7,910 nucleotides of DNA from Candidatus Parepulonipiscium sp. PG-Nun2H_MBin03. GTDB taxonomy: Bacteria; Bacillota; Clostridia; Lachnospirales; Cellulosilyticaceae. The first letter of the stretch is position 1. Each line of letters begins with the position of its first letter. The stretch is taken from NCBI GenBank assembly GCA_001995005.1, contig MDJN01000029.1:1-7910 (forward strand), given 5' to 3'. The notes beneath the pieces are model-generated. The model was given only the letters and a program-made list of their open reading frames with translations. It had not been told where the DNA came from and ran no database searches. A program made the position numbers and the translations under genes. Of this stretch, positions 1 through 6,336 are shown piece after piece.

Positions 1-43
1 TATAAGGATAACTCTAATAAATAACTATTTGTCAACAAACTGT

Positions 44-71
44 AAGAAGAAGAGATACTTCTTGTTTTTTT
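44..71 (+). terminator. Weak intrinsic terminator of an upstream + strand transcript
   Basis: The 6-bp inverted repeat AAGAAG (47-52) / CTTCTT (58-63), with the 5-nt loop AGATA, is followed after one G by seven T (65-71). That is the layout of a rho-independent terminator read rightward. The stem has only two G-C pairs, so it would be weak. No coding frame can be followed in positions 1-43, so the gene it would serve lies outside the window. A chance hairpin in AT-rich DNA is the alternative. Confidence 0.45.
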
Positions 72-92
72 AAATTAATTTATAGAAAGTTG

Positions 93-121
93 TTGTATAA
101 TGTATATATCTGATGTATAAT
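93..121 (+). promoter_or_regulatory. Tentative sigma-A type promoter for the DUF2225 gene
   Basis: A -10 box TATAAT at 116-121 lies 17 bp downstream of TTGTAT (93-98), which matches only the TTG part of the -35 consensus. If used, the leader would be about 260 nt and would carry the inverted repeats at 156-207. Perfect -10 hexamers arise easily by chance in DNA this AT-rich, so confidence is low. Confidence 0.25.
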
Positions 122-155
122 ATAGAAATATAATAAAAGAATTTTTTAATCCATA

Positions 156-207
156 TAATAAGTAATAATATATTACTTATTAAGTAATGTTAATTTTTAA
201 TATTACT
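156..207. repeat. Overlapping inverted repeats built from AGTAAT/ATTACT
   Basis: A perfect 12-bp inverted repeat spans 156-167 and 171-182 with a 3-nt centre. Its right arm is reused in a second inverted repeat, ATTACTTA (172-179) / TAAGTAAT (181-188), and the AGTAAT at 183-188 can in turn pair with ATTACT at 202-207. The three pairings are partly exclusive. The arms are almost pure A/T, so an RNA hairpin would be weak. A DNA operator with dyad symmetry and a low-complexity accident are both possible. Confidence 0.5.
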
Positions 208-343
208 GAGTAAAGTAGAGACTTAAGAAAACAGTTATTGGCTAAGAATATGCATAAATTGGTAAAGGCCATTGCAAAATCTTAAAAATAAATTAATAAG
301 TACATATATTAAATTAAAAAGATAGTTACATAGGGATAAAAAA

Positions 344-373
344 ATGAATATTATATTATATTATAAATTATAA
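344..373 (+). CDS. Possible 9-codon leader peptide before the DUF2225 gene
   Basis: An ATG at 344 opens a frame reading MNIILYYKL and stops with TAA at 371-373, 14 bp before the ATG of the next gene. AGGG at 332-335, eight bases upstream, is a modest ribosome site. The stop codon lies almost on the Shine-Dalgarno of the downstream gene, a layout compatible with translational coupling. The peptide shows no run of one regulatory amino acid, so classical attenuation is not indicated. It may well be chance. Confidence 0.15.
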   Translation: MNIILYYKL

Positions 374-387
374 TAAGGGGGATGTAC

Positions 388-1152
388 ATGGATTTTTCAA
401 AGTTTGGTTTAGGGCATATAACCAATATTGATATTGTAGAAAAACCTAAGCAATCACAAGAAAAAAAGGCAGATGAAGGAACTAAAATCGAGGATGTAGT
501 ATATCAAAGAAAGGTAAAGTGTCCATTATGTTTTAAAGAATTTACTACTTCTACTATACGAGTAGGAAAAAATCAGTTATCAAAAGTAGATGATGATTTA
601 CGAGGGCATTATAGCATAATTGACCCAGTATATTATGATGTAATACATTGCGAATGTGGATATACAGCCATAAATAAGGCATTTGACAGACTGTTGCCAA
701 CGCAAAAGGCAGCTATTAGAGAGCAGATAATTGCAAATTTTGTACCTATTCCGTTACAAGAGATAAGAAGTGCGGAATATGCTCTGGATTTATATCAATT
801 AGCTTTATTAACGGCGGTAATAAAAAAAGCTAAAAACACTGAAAGGGCAATTATATGTTTGCGTATTGCGTGGCTTTATAACGACTTAAAGGATGCAGAA
901 CATGAAAAAGAATATTTACTTAATGCATATCAATGTTTTAAGGAAGCACTGAATGTAGACAGCTTCCCTATTTTGGACTATGATTTTCATAGAGCAATTT
1001 ATGTAACAGCAGTATTAGCTTATAAGTGTGGTAATTATGATGAAAGTTTACGATTGATTGGAAATATTATCATAGATAAAAACTTAAATCCCAAATTAAA
1101 AGAAAGATGCTTTGACTTGAAAAATAATATTAAAAAGGCACAGAGCAAATAA
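388..1152 (+). CDS. DUF2225 family protein with Cys-pair motif and helical C-terminus
   Basis: This 254-residue protein has the pattern of the DUF2225 family, found mainly in Bacillota and of unknown biochemical function. After a charged N-terminal stretch rich in Lys and Glu (about 17-42) comes CPLC (Cys45, Cys48), then the family-like segment DDDLRGHY (68-75) and HCECGY (Cys88, Cys90). The four cysteines could bind zinc in a rubredoxin-like knuckle; that is inferred. Residues from about 125 to 250 look wholly helical, with paired-helix spacing like TPR repeats (for example the stretch around AYKCGNYDESLRL, 211-223), suggesting protein contacts. No signal peptide or membrane segment is seen, so it is cytoplasmic. 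The start is placed at the ATG at 388 rather than the in-frame ATG at 382, because AAGGGGG (375-381) abuts 382 but sits 6 nt before 388. It is a single-gene unit that converges on the WG-repeat gene. Confidence 0.85.
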   Translation: MDFSKFGLGHITNIDIVEKPKQSQEKKADEGTKIEDVVYQRKVKCPLCFKEFTTSTIRVGKNQLSKVDDDLRGHYSIIDPVYYDVIHCECGYTAINKAFDRLLPTQKAAIREQIIANFVPIPLQEIRSAEYALDLYQLALLTAVIKKAKNTERAIICLRIAWLYNDLKDAEHEKEYLLNAYQCFKEALNVDSFPILDYDFHRAIYVTAVLAYKCGNYDESLRLIGNIIIDKNLNPKLKERCFDLKNNIKKAQSK

Positions 1153-1154
1153 AT

Positions 1155-1196
1155 AAAGGGTGTGAGGCAAAAGTCTCAGACCCTTTTAATTTTTCT
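1155..1196. terminator. Hairpin terminator between two convergent genes
   Basis: GGGTGTGAGGC (1158-1168) pairs with GTCTCAGACCC (1173-1183) across an AAAA loop, with one G-G mismatch and one G-T wobble. TTTT and a further T-rich run follow on the right, and A-rich sequence flanks the left. It starts 5 nt after the stop of the DUF2225 gene and lies 28 nt past the stop of the leftward gene. It is strongest rightward and may act in both directions. Confidence 0.8.
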
Positions 1197-1211
1197 AATA
1201 TGGATAGAATA

Positions 1212-2822
1212 TTACCAGAAGAAGCCACTAAATTCTTCATGTCCGTCTAAGAAAACTTTACCCCATTTAAATTTTTTGCGTGCTTTGGCAATACCATCAT
1301 TAAAATCTTCAATTTCGTCATACTTAAAAGGTATTATAGTATCTTCGTTTAAGTCTATAACGCCCCATTTATTATCTTTTTTTACTCTAATATAGTTAGT
1401 GTCAGTATGAGTTATATAGTCATATGTTTGAGTACTAATTTCTTTACCGGCTGTATCAATAAATATAAACTTATCTCCAAATACAGCTACGGCTCTGCCG
1501 TTTGTGAAGGGCTTAATTAAGTTATACTGTAGAGGTGTAATGGCAACACCTATGTTATTTACTAGGCCCCATTTGTTTTTTAACTTAACAGCATATATGC
1601 CTTCTCCCAAATCTTCTATCTGGTCGTATTCTGCCTTAATAATTTCATTATTATATTCGTCTAATAATCCCCACTTATCGTCAATATTAACAATTGTAAA
1701 TGTAAAGTCTAATTTTTTAGAAGCACTGTATAGTATATCAAATTTATTATTAAGATGAGTGCTGTGTAAAAACAGTCCTGTATCAATATCACCAAATACG
1801 TCAAATACTTTTTCTTGGTTATATAAAGCTTTGGCTTCAATTTTATCAACTAATATATGTGCAATTATATTACTTGAACCTACCCAACTAAAGAAAGCTA
1901 CTTCTACAGGAAAGATATTAGTAGTTATATCATACTTATCTTTTAAAAGTTGAGCTTTACCTTTTGGCAATTTTTGAAGATTGGCAAGCCTAACAGTAGT
2001 CTCTTCAGCTGTTTCGTATGGTACATAGCTAGACTTGGCGATAATAACATCTATATTAAACTGTGCACTGTCCGTCTTTATAAACATCTTGTTGATATTT
2101 ATAAATAATTCATTATCAAAATATATGATAGTAGCAAATAAAGGATACTGCTTATTAAGTTTATAATGTAGATTATCAGTCGCTCTAATAAATAAATTAG
2201 ATATTTCAGGTAAGCTGAATGTTGGATTAACTTCAAATTGGTATTCAAGCATTAAAACTTCGTTTAGACTATTTTTATAATTGGCCTTAATCTCGACGAC
2301 ACCAATTTCTATAGGAGCAAGCTTAGATACACGCTCAGTATAATCTTCGTCTGTCTCAAATACATCTTTTTGATATATATCCAAATCGTCTTTATCTTCA
2401 AATACGCTAAATCCTGGTAGTTGAAAATAATTATCAAATTCATTTCTGACAATGATAGGAGAAGTAGTATAATATCTGTCTATGTACCATTCAATAATTT
2501 TTTCAATAGCCATAAATATTTGTTCGACACTACTAACGCCAGTGAGTGTTGCTGAGCTGATGCCTGACATTATGCTGCGATGAAAAAGAGAATATATTTC
2601 ATCAGTAAAAATATTTGCTTGTCTTAGATTAACATGTAATTGAGTTATACTAGATAGGTCTAATAAATCTTCTTTTTCTGCAACGTATAGTGTAAAAAGT
2701 TCAATTGCTTTTTTGGATTTAATAAGAGCAAGCTGTGAGTCGGATTCGCTATTATTTTCAGCTTCTAATAATAGCTCGTAAATATCTTCATGAAAGTTTT
2801 TAATTCTTATAAATTTATCCAT
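1212..2822 (-). CDS. WG-repeat protein with DUF4145/HEPN-like N-terminal region
   Basis: A 536-residue protein. The C-terminus (about 375-536) is a run of roughly five WG repeats: WG pairs at 384-385, 418-419, 486-487 and 520-521, while the middle unit has FIF (452-454) in place of WG. Repeats of this family (WG_beta_rep) form beta-structured binding domains. The N-terminus (about 1-120) is helical and recalls DUF4145: a segment with KSKKAIELFTLYVAEKEDL, then IYSLFHRSIMSGISSAT (76-92), then a helix ending EWYIDRYY. The usual pattern there is an 'R..GN..xH' core, but here Ile84, Ile88 and Thr92 fall at those places, so no nuclease activity is expected. This placement is by eye. The middle holds two related segments, at 155-174 and 269-288. 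There is no signal peptide, so it is probably cytoplasmic. AAGGA lies 10 nt before the ATG. The specific role is unknown; a scaffold or ligand-binding function is inferred. Confidence 0.8.
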   Translation of the reverse strand: MDKFIRIKNFHEDIYELLLEAENNSESDSQLALIKSKKAIELFTLYVAEKEDLLDLSSITQLHVNLRQANIFTDEIYSLFHRSIMSGISSATLTGVSSVEQIFMAIEKIIEWYIDRYYTTSPIIVRNEFDNYFQLPGFSVFEDKDDLDIYQKDVFETDEDYTERVSKLAPIEIGVVEIKANYKNSLNEVLMLEYQFEVNPTFSLPEISNLFIRATDNLHYKLNKQYPLFATIIYFDNELFININKMFIKTDSAQFNIDVIIAKSSYVPYETAEETTVRLANLQKLPKGKAQLLKDKYDITTNIFPVEVAFFSWVGSSNIIAHILVDKIEAKALYNQEKVFDVFGDIDTGLFLHSTHLNNKFDILYSASKKLDFTFTIVNIDDKWGLLDEYNNEIIKAEYDQIEDLGEGIYAVKLKNKWGLVNNIGVAITPLQYNLIKPFTNGRAVAVFGDKFIFIDTAGKEISTQTYDYITHTDTNYIRVKKDNKWGVIDLNEDTIIPFKYDEIEDFNDGIAKARKKFKWGKVFLDGHEEFSGFFW

Positions 2823-2977
2823 AGTTCATCATTCCTTTTTTATTATTATTTTATTACAAAAACGTATAATTTTCAATAAATATTTACATAAATAATTAAA
2901 TTTAGTATAATTAACAGGAAATTTAGTATTAATATGGTAATTATAGACTGTTTTGTATAATAATTTGGATAATTTTC

Positions 2978-3006
2978 TATATAAGATTTGAGTTTACACA
3001 AGTCAA
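2978..3006 (-). promoter_or_regulatory. Candidate promoter of the WG-repeat gene
   Basis: Read leftward, TTGACT (3006-3001) and TATATA (2983-2978) are separated by 17 bp. The leader would be about 150 nt. The gene needs its own promoter because an intrinsic terminator at 3069-3101 separates it from the yfcE gene. Another candidate in the same spacer is TTAATA (2932-2927) with TATACT (2909-2904), also 17 bp apart and closer to the start. The sequence does not decide between them. Confidence 0.3.
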
Positions 3007-3064
3007 TCTAATTCATGTCATTTTGGATTGAATTTTATAGACTCTGAATGAAGTTTTTTTCTAT

Positions 3065-3102
3065 GTACAAAAAGAAACCGCCTAGATAGTTTAGGCGGTT
3101 TT
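3065..3102 (-). terminator. Intrinsic terminator of the yfcE gene
   Basis: A perfect 10-bp stem, AAACCGCCTA (3075-3084) with TAGGCGGTTT (3092-3101), and a 7-nt loop. Read leftward it ends in TTTCTTTTTG, a good U-tract. It begins 15 nt past the yfcE stop codon. The G+C-rich core stands out sharply from the AT-rich surroundings. Rightward it offers only four T, so it is mainly a leftward terminator. Confidence 0.92.
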
Positions 3103-3116
3103 GGATGTGTAATGAT

Positions 3117-3665
3117 TTAGTCTATTATTTTAGTAAGGAGTATTGTGTCATCTTGGAGTTTATAAATAGAAACTTGTTTATTTTCGTAAATAGCGTATGT
3201 TTTTGGTCTGTTTTCTTTAGGTAATGAAATCGATCCTGGGTTAACTAGTAGTAAATTATTTTGTAATGTTAAGTCATATAAATGTGTGTGTCCATATAAA
3301 AATATATCTATTGTATCTAAATCTGGTAAATTATCTGGGTTATATATATGCCCGTGCGTTGCAAATATCTTTACACCGTCTTCTACGATTAGAGCGTATG
3401 GTGCTTTTATAGGGAAATTTAGTACCATCTGGTCAACTTCTGAGTCGCAATTTCCACAAGCACAAATTATTTTGTCTTTATATTCGTTTAATCGTATTGC
3501 AACACCTGCGGGGTCAAATCCTTCTGGCAAAGGATTGCGTGGTCCGTGATATAGTATGTCTCCTAGTAGTATAATTAAGTCACATTGATGTTTGTGAAAA
3601 GCATTGATTGCTGAGTTTATACTCTCTTTTGAGCCGTGTACATCAGATATTATTAAATATTTCAT
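3117..3665 (-). CDS. yfcE: YfcE-type metallophosphodiesterase
   Basis: This 182-residue protein matches the YfcE phosphodiesterase family along its whole length. These enzymes hydrolyse phosphodiester model substrates with a two-metal centre, usually Mn2+; the physiological substrate is not settled. All metallophosphoesterase motifs are visible: SDVHG (Asp8, His10), LGDILYHGPRNPLP (Asp36), GNCDSEVDQM (Asn72, Asp74), THGH (His104, His106), GHTH (His126, His128) and NPGS (142-145). The stretches HGPRNPLPEG and GNCDSEVDQM are close to those I recall in the Escherichia coli protein, which supports the specific subfamily. Length is as expected and no key residue is missing. There is no signal peptide, so it is cytoplasmic. 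The ATG has a strong GGAGG ribosome site 6 nt upstream. It is a single-gene unit, with a promoter at 3696-3724 and a terminator just downstream, divergent from the HAD phosphatase gene. Confidence 0.95.
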   Translation of the reverse strand: MKYLIISDVHGSKESINSAINAFHKHQCDLIILLGDILYHGPRNPLPEGFDPAGVAIRLNEYKDKIICACGNCDSEVDQMVLNFPIKAPYALIVEDGVKIFATHGHIYNPDNLPDLDTIDIFLYGHTHLYDLTLQNNLLLVNPGSISLPKENRPKTYAIYENKQVSIYKLQDDTILLTKIID

Positions 3666-3670
3666 AAGTA

Positions 3671-3676
3671 TCCTCC
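3671..3676 (-). promoter_or_regulatory. Ribosome binding site of yfcE inside a small dyad
   Basis: GGAGGA lies 5 nt before the ATG at 3665. Its first two bases are the end of the inverted repeat CCAAAA (3675-3680) / TTTTGG (3687-3692), which lies between the -10 box and the start codon. The dyad could be a small operator, or chance. Confidence 0.5.
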
Positions 3677-3695
3677 AAAAATTATCTTTTGGATT

Positions 3696-3724
3696 ATTAT
3701 AGCAAATATTTCAAGTGATTTCTA
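3696..3724 (-). promoter_or_regulatory. Extended -10 promoter of the yfcE gene
   Basis: Read leftward, TGCTATAAT (3704-3696) is a perfect extended -10 element. TAGAAA (3724-3719) lies 17 bp upstream and matches four of six -35 positions. Transcription would begin near 3689, giving a short leader of about 25 nt with the GGAGG ribosome site. Confidence 0.7.
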
Positions 3725-4000
3725 GTAGCTTTTAAGCAAATAACAGTAATTTGCCGTTTTCCAAAACATACAGGGGAATTGAAGATTTACCACAAACTGC
3801 CCTAATGTTTGGTACATTAAATTAACTTTTCTAGCTAATAATATAATATGTAATTTATTCCATTATGTTACATATTTAAAAAATTTCAATATGCAGCAGT
3901 TGTTAAGCTATCAAATAAGTTAACTTAACAAGACCAATATTCATTATTGTTGAATATAATGAACTAATCTTTAGGGTTAGTTATACATTTAACCTACAGT
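3725..4000. other. Divergent intergenic spacer with short inverted repeats
   Basis: No gene is supported on either strand. Visible structure, all short: TGTTAAG (3901-3907) / CTTAACA (3924-3930); ATATTCA (3937-3943) / TGAATAT (3951-3957) with a 7-nt loop; and TAGG-G-TTA (3972-3979) opposite TAACCTA near 3990 with one bulged G. A TATAAT at 3955-3960 is the best -10 candidate for the rightward phosphatase gene, but no acceptable -35 lies 16-18 bp upstream. No tRNA, riboswitch or T-box signature was recognised. Confidence 0.45.
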
Positions 4001-4002
4001 TT

Positions 4003-4008
4003 AAGGAG
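4003..4008 (+). promoter_or_regulatory. Ribosome binding site that fixes the HAD gene start
   Basis: AAGGAG lies 8 nt upstream of the ATG at 4017. The in-frame GTG at 4008 begins on the last base of this site, so it cannot be the start served by it. Confidence 0.85.
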
Positions 4009-4016
4009 TGAGAAAA

Positions 4017-4751
4017 ATGCGAAACGTTGCAGCATTTTTTGATATAGATGGCACAATATATAGAGCAGGCTTAATAACTGCAATTTACAAAAAAATGATT
4101 AAACACGAGTTAATAGAGTCCAACAGTTGGCACCAGAGCATAAAACCAGCGTTCAATAGCTGGGATAAAAGAAAAGGTGAGTATGACGATTATTTACTAA
4201 AATTAGTAGATGCATATATAGAAACAATAATAGGAAAGCCGAGTTTCCAAATAGAATATATTGCAAAGCGTGTAATAGAACAAAAAGGGGATAAGGTATA
4301 TAAATTTTCACGTAATAGAATAGATTATCATAAAGAAAATAACCATAAAGTATTTGCTATATCAGGGTCACCAAATGAGCTTGTGTGTGAGATGGCAAGA
4401 AAATATGGCATGGATGACTTTCGGGGAACTATCTATAAAAAAGATGAAAAAGACTGCTATACAGGGGAGATAGTTCCTATGTGGGACTCAGTTAGCAAGC
4501 AAAAGTCTATATTTGATTTAGCAGATAAATACAATATAGACTTAGATAGAAGTTATGCTTATGGTGATACGATGGGTGATTTTACAATGTTAAGTCTAGT
4601 AAAATACCCATTTGCAATTAACCCTACCCAAGCCTTATTAAAAAATATTCTCCAAGATAAAGATATGTGTCAAAAGGTTACAATAATAGTAGAAAGAAAA
4701 GATGTGATTTATTCTATAAAGCCACAAGAACTAACGATATTAGAACATTAG
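4017..4751 (+). CDS. HAD-IB family hydrolase (SerB-like phosphatase)
   Basis: This 244-residue protein belongs to haloacid dehalogenase subfamily IB, which includes phosphoserine phosphatase-like and CicA/YqjC-like phosphomonoesterases. Motif I is FFDIDGT (Asp9 nucleophile, Asp11 acid/base), motif II is SGS (116-118), the motif III lysine is Lys161 or Lys163, and motif IV is YGDTMGD (Asp184, Asp188, metal ligands). A helical cap lies between motif I and motif II (about 20-100), as subfamily IB requires. All catalytic residues are present. The substrate cannot be read from sequence; small phosphate monoesters are likely. No signal peptide or C-terminal acyltransferase domain is present, so it is a free cytoplasmic phosphatase. 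The ATG at 4017 is chosen because AAGGAG at 4003-4008 is correctly spaced; GTG at 4008 overlaps that site. Its stop is 3 bp from the stop of the convergent lipoprotein gene. Confidence 0.88.
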   Translation: MRNVAAFFDIDGTIYRAGLITAIYKKMIKHELIESNSWHQSIKPAFNSWDKRKGEYDDYLLKLVDAYIETIIGKPSFQIEYIAKRVIEQKGDKVYKFSRNRIDYHKENNHKVFAISGSPNELVCEMARKYGMDDFRGTIYKKDEKDCYTGEIVPMWDSVSKQKSIFDLADKYNIDLDRSYAYGDTMGDFTMLSLVKYPFAINPTQALLKNILQDKDMCQKVTIIVERKDVIYSIKPQELTILEH

Positions 4752-4754
4752 AGA

Positions 4755-6317
4755 TTAATGTTTTAGTTCCCAAAGGTGAATATTGCTAAAAATATTTAGC
4801 GGGTCTGGGGATATGGTACCGCTTAGTCTATCTTTTACTATGAGGGCACCGCTTTTAAAGTATAAACTAATATATGGGATTTCCGTTTCTATATAATATT
4901 GTAAGTTTTGATACGAATCCAATATATCAGCTTCAGATGATTTAAAAGCGACTTCTAATAAGCTATCCATCTCTGCATTATAGTAATTTATAAAATTATT
5001 AGCTTGTGAGTGGAAAGCAAAGCTTAAATCAGGCATATATGATAGCTTCCAACCGCCTAGGAATAGTTCATAATCACCAGTATTAACCCTGTCGGTAAAA
5101 GTAGTAACATCAACTAATTCAAGTTCTATTATAATACCTACTTGGTCATACATTTTTACAATTCCTTCTGCAACTTTAACACGCTCTATATTGTCACTAT
5201 TAACTAAAAGATTGAGAGTTAGAGGATTTGAGTCGTTAAATCCTGCAGAAGCTAAAGTAGATTTAATAGTACTTATATCATACTCATTATTTAATATAGA
5301 TTCGCTATATAAATAACTATTAGGGTTAACAGGAGTTACAGATACATCTCCTTTACCTAAATAGTATATATCAATTATTTGTTGAGCATCTAAAGATTTT
5401 GAAAGTACATTTCTAATATCTATATTATTTAGTGTGTCATTATCAAAATTTAACCCTATAAACTCATATTTATTTGTAGGTATTTCATAAATTGTGCTAG
5501 AAGAATCTTTTGTATATTTTCCCCAATCCATAACGTCTGTATATATTACATCAATTACATTTTGGTCAAAAGACGATATAATAGCGGTTGTATCTGGAGC
5601 ATAGATAATATTAACATTTGAAATATTAGGACTACCCTTAAAGTAATTATCATTAGCAATCAAAGTAAGTGATTTGAGCGGTGTTTCATATGAAAACTGG
5701 TAAGCTCCACTTCCTATAGGGCTTAGAGCAGTTGCTGTGCTATATGAAACACTATACACATGCTCTGGTATTACAGGAAAAAATAAAGTTTGCAAAATTC
5801 CACTAAATGGCTGGTTATAAAATATTTTAACCGTGTTAGGGGCTGTGACTGTAGCATATGACATATTGGCTACATTTGATTTATAGATACTTTCGGTAGC
5901 ATTTTTTATAGTATTAATAGAAAATACTACGTCATAAGCATCTAATATCTCGCCGTCATGCCACATTATATCGTCGTGTAAAACTATGGTGATACTATTA
6001 TTTTGTTCGTTAATAGTAAAATGTTTAGCTATATTATAACTAACACTACCATCTGGTTCTATGTTAAATAGTGTATCAAACATAAGGTTCATAACTTGTG
6101 CAACTGTTTCGTCTGTATTATATATAGGGTGCAAAGTTTGAGGAACATGCATAGAGAGCATTAATGTATCGGGTTGTTTTTTTAAGTTCATATTCAAAGA
6201 TAAAACGCTACTATCTTCGGTAATTGCCATAGTTTCTTCTTTTTGTTCATCAGATTGTGCAGATTGAGCTTGGCAGCCAACTAATATTAGCACAATCAGT
6301 AAAATATAGTATCTCAT
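4755..6317 (-). CDS. Family 5 extracellular solute-binding lipoprotein (OppA/DppA type)
   Basis: A 520-residue peptide-binding-type receptor of an ABC importer. The N-terminus is a short lipoprotein signal: hydrophobic residues 3-13, lipobox LVGC with Cys15 as the lipidated residue, then a Gln/Ser/Glu-rich linker. Family 5 landmarks follow in order: WHDGEILDAYDVVFSI (119-134), IGSGAYQF (201-208), IRNVLSKSLD (301-310), GDYELFLGGW (414-423), EIPYISLYFK (479-488) and a C-terminal Trp in HLWEL. Length is typical. It is expected on the outer face of the cytoplasmic membrane. Oligopeptide binding is the commonest role, but the family also binds nickel, haem and sugars, so the ligand is open. It is last in the leftward operon, 19 nt after the transglycosylase gene, with AAAGGA 7 nt before its ATG. 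No permease or ATPase gene is adjacent: a rightward phosphatase gene begins the other side. Confidence 0.92.
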   Translation of the reverse strand: MRYYILLIVLILVGCQAQSAQSDEQKEETMAITEDSSVLSLNMNLKKQPDTLMLSMHVPQTLHPIYNTDETVAQVMNLMFDTLFNIEPDGSVSYNIAKHFTINEQNNSITIVLHDDIMWHDGEILDAYDVVFSINTIKNATESIYKSNVANMSYATVTAPNTVKIFYNQPFSGILQTLFFPVIPEHVYSVSYSTATALSPIGSGAYQFSYETPLKSLTLIANDNYFKGSPNISNVNIIYAPDTTAIISSFDQNVIDVIYTDVMDWGKYTKDSSSTIYEIPTNKYEFIGLNFDNDTLNNIDIRNVLSKSLDAQQIIDIYYLGKGDVSVTPVNPNSYLYSESILNNEYDISTIKSTLASAGFNDSNPLTLNLLVNSDNIERVKVAEGIVKMYDQVGIIIELELVDVTTFTDRVNTGDYELFLGGWKLSYMPDLSFAFHSQANNFINYYNAEMDSLLEVAFKSSEADILDSYQNLQYYIETEIPYISLYFKSGALIVKDRLSGTISPDPLNIFSNIHLWELKH

Positions 6318-6336
6318 TTATTATTCCTTTTCGTAT

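Larger units (their letters stand above)
72..343. other. AT-rich intergenic spacer upstream of the DUF2225 gene
   Basis: No credible gene was found on either strand: stop codons are dense in all frames and no ribosome site precedes a long frame. The stretch is very AT-rich, with a slightly less AT-rich patch around 225-285. It contains two TATAAT hexamers (96-101 and 116-121). The second has TTGTAT at 93-98 with a 17-bp spacer, a poor -35 match, so it is only a tentative promoter for the rightward gene. The inverted-repeat cluster at 156-207 is listed separately. No tRNA or recognised riboswitch fold was seen. Confidence 0.5.

Noticed and set aside
382..387. ATG at 382 as start of the DUF2225 gene
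   Set aside because: It directly abuts the AAGGGGG ribosome site with no spacer; the ATG at 388 has a proper 6-nt spacing.
1162..1953. Several + strand open frames (1162-1395, 1504-1758, 1759-1953)
   Set aside because: They lie antisense to the WG-repeat gene, have no ribosome sites, and read as low-complexity Ser/Leu/Ile-rich shadows of its codons.
3286..3549. + strand open frame opposite yfcE
   Set aside because: It is the complement of a fully conserved gene, with no ribosome site and no family-like motifs.
1212..3665. WG-repeat/HEPN-like gene plus phosphodiesterase as a two-gene defence or toxin system
   Set aside because: A strong terminator separates the genes, yfcE is a widespread housekeeping-type gene, and the HEPN-like core lacks its catalytic pattern.
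4008..4016. GTG at 4008 as start of the HAD phosphatase gene
   Set aside because: It overlaps the AAGGAG ribosome site, which is correctly placed for the ATG at 4017.
4785..4800. GCTAAA/TTTAGC dyad as a terminator of the convergent pair
   Set aside because: It lies inside the lipoprotein coding region, is short and AT-rich, and no U-tract follows in either direction.
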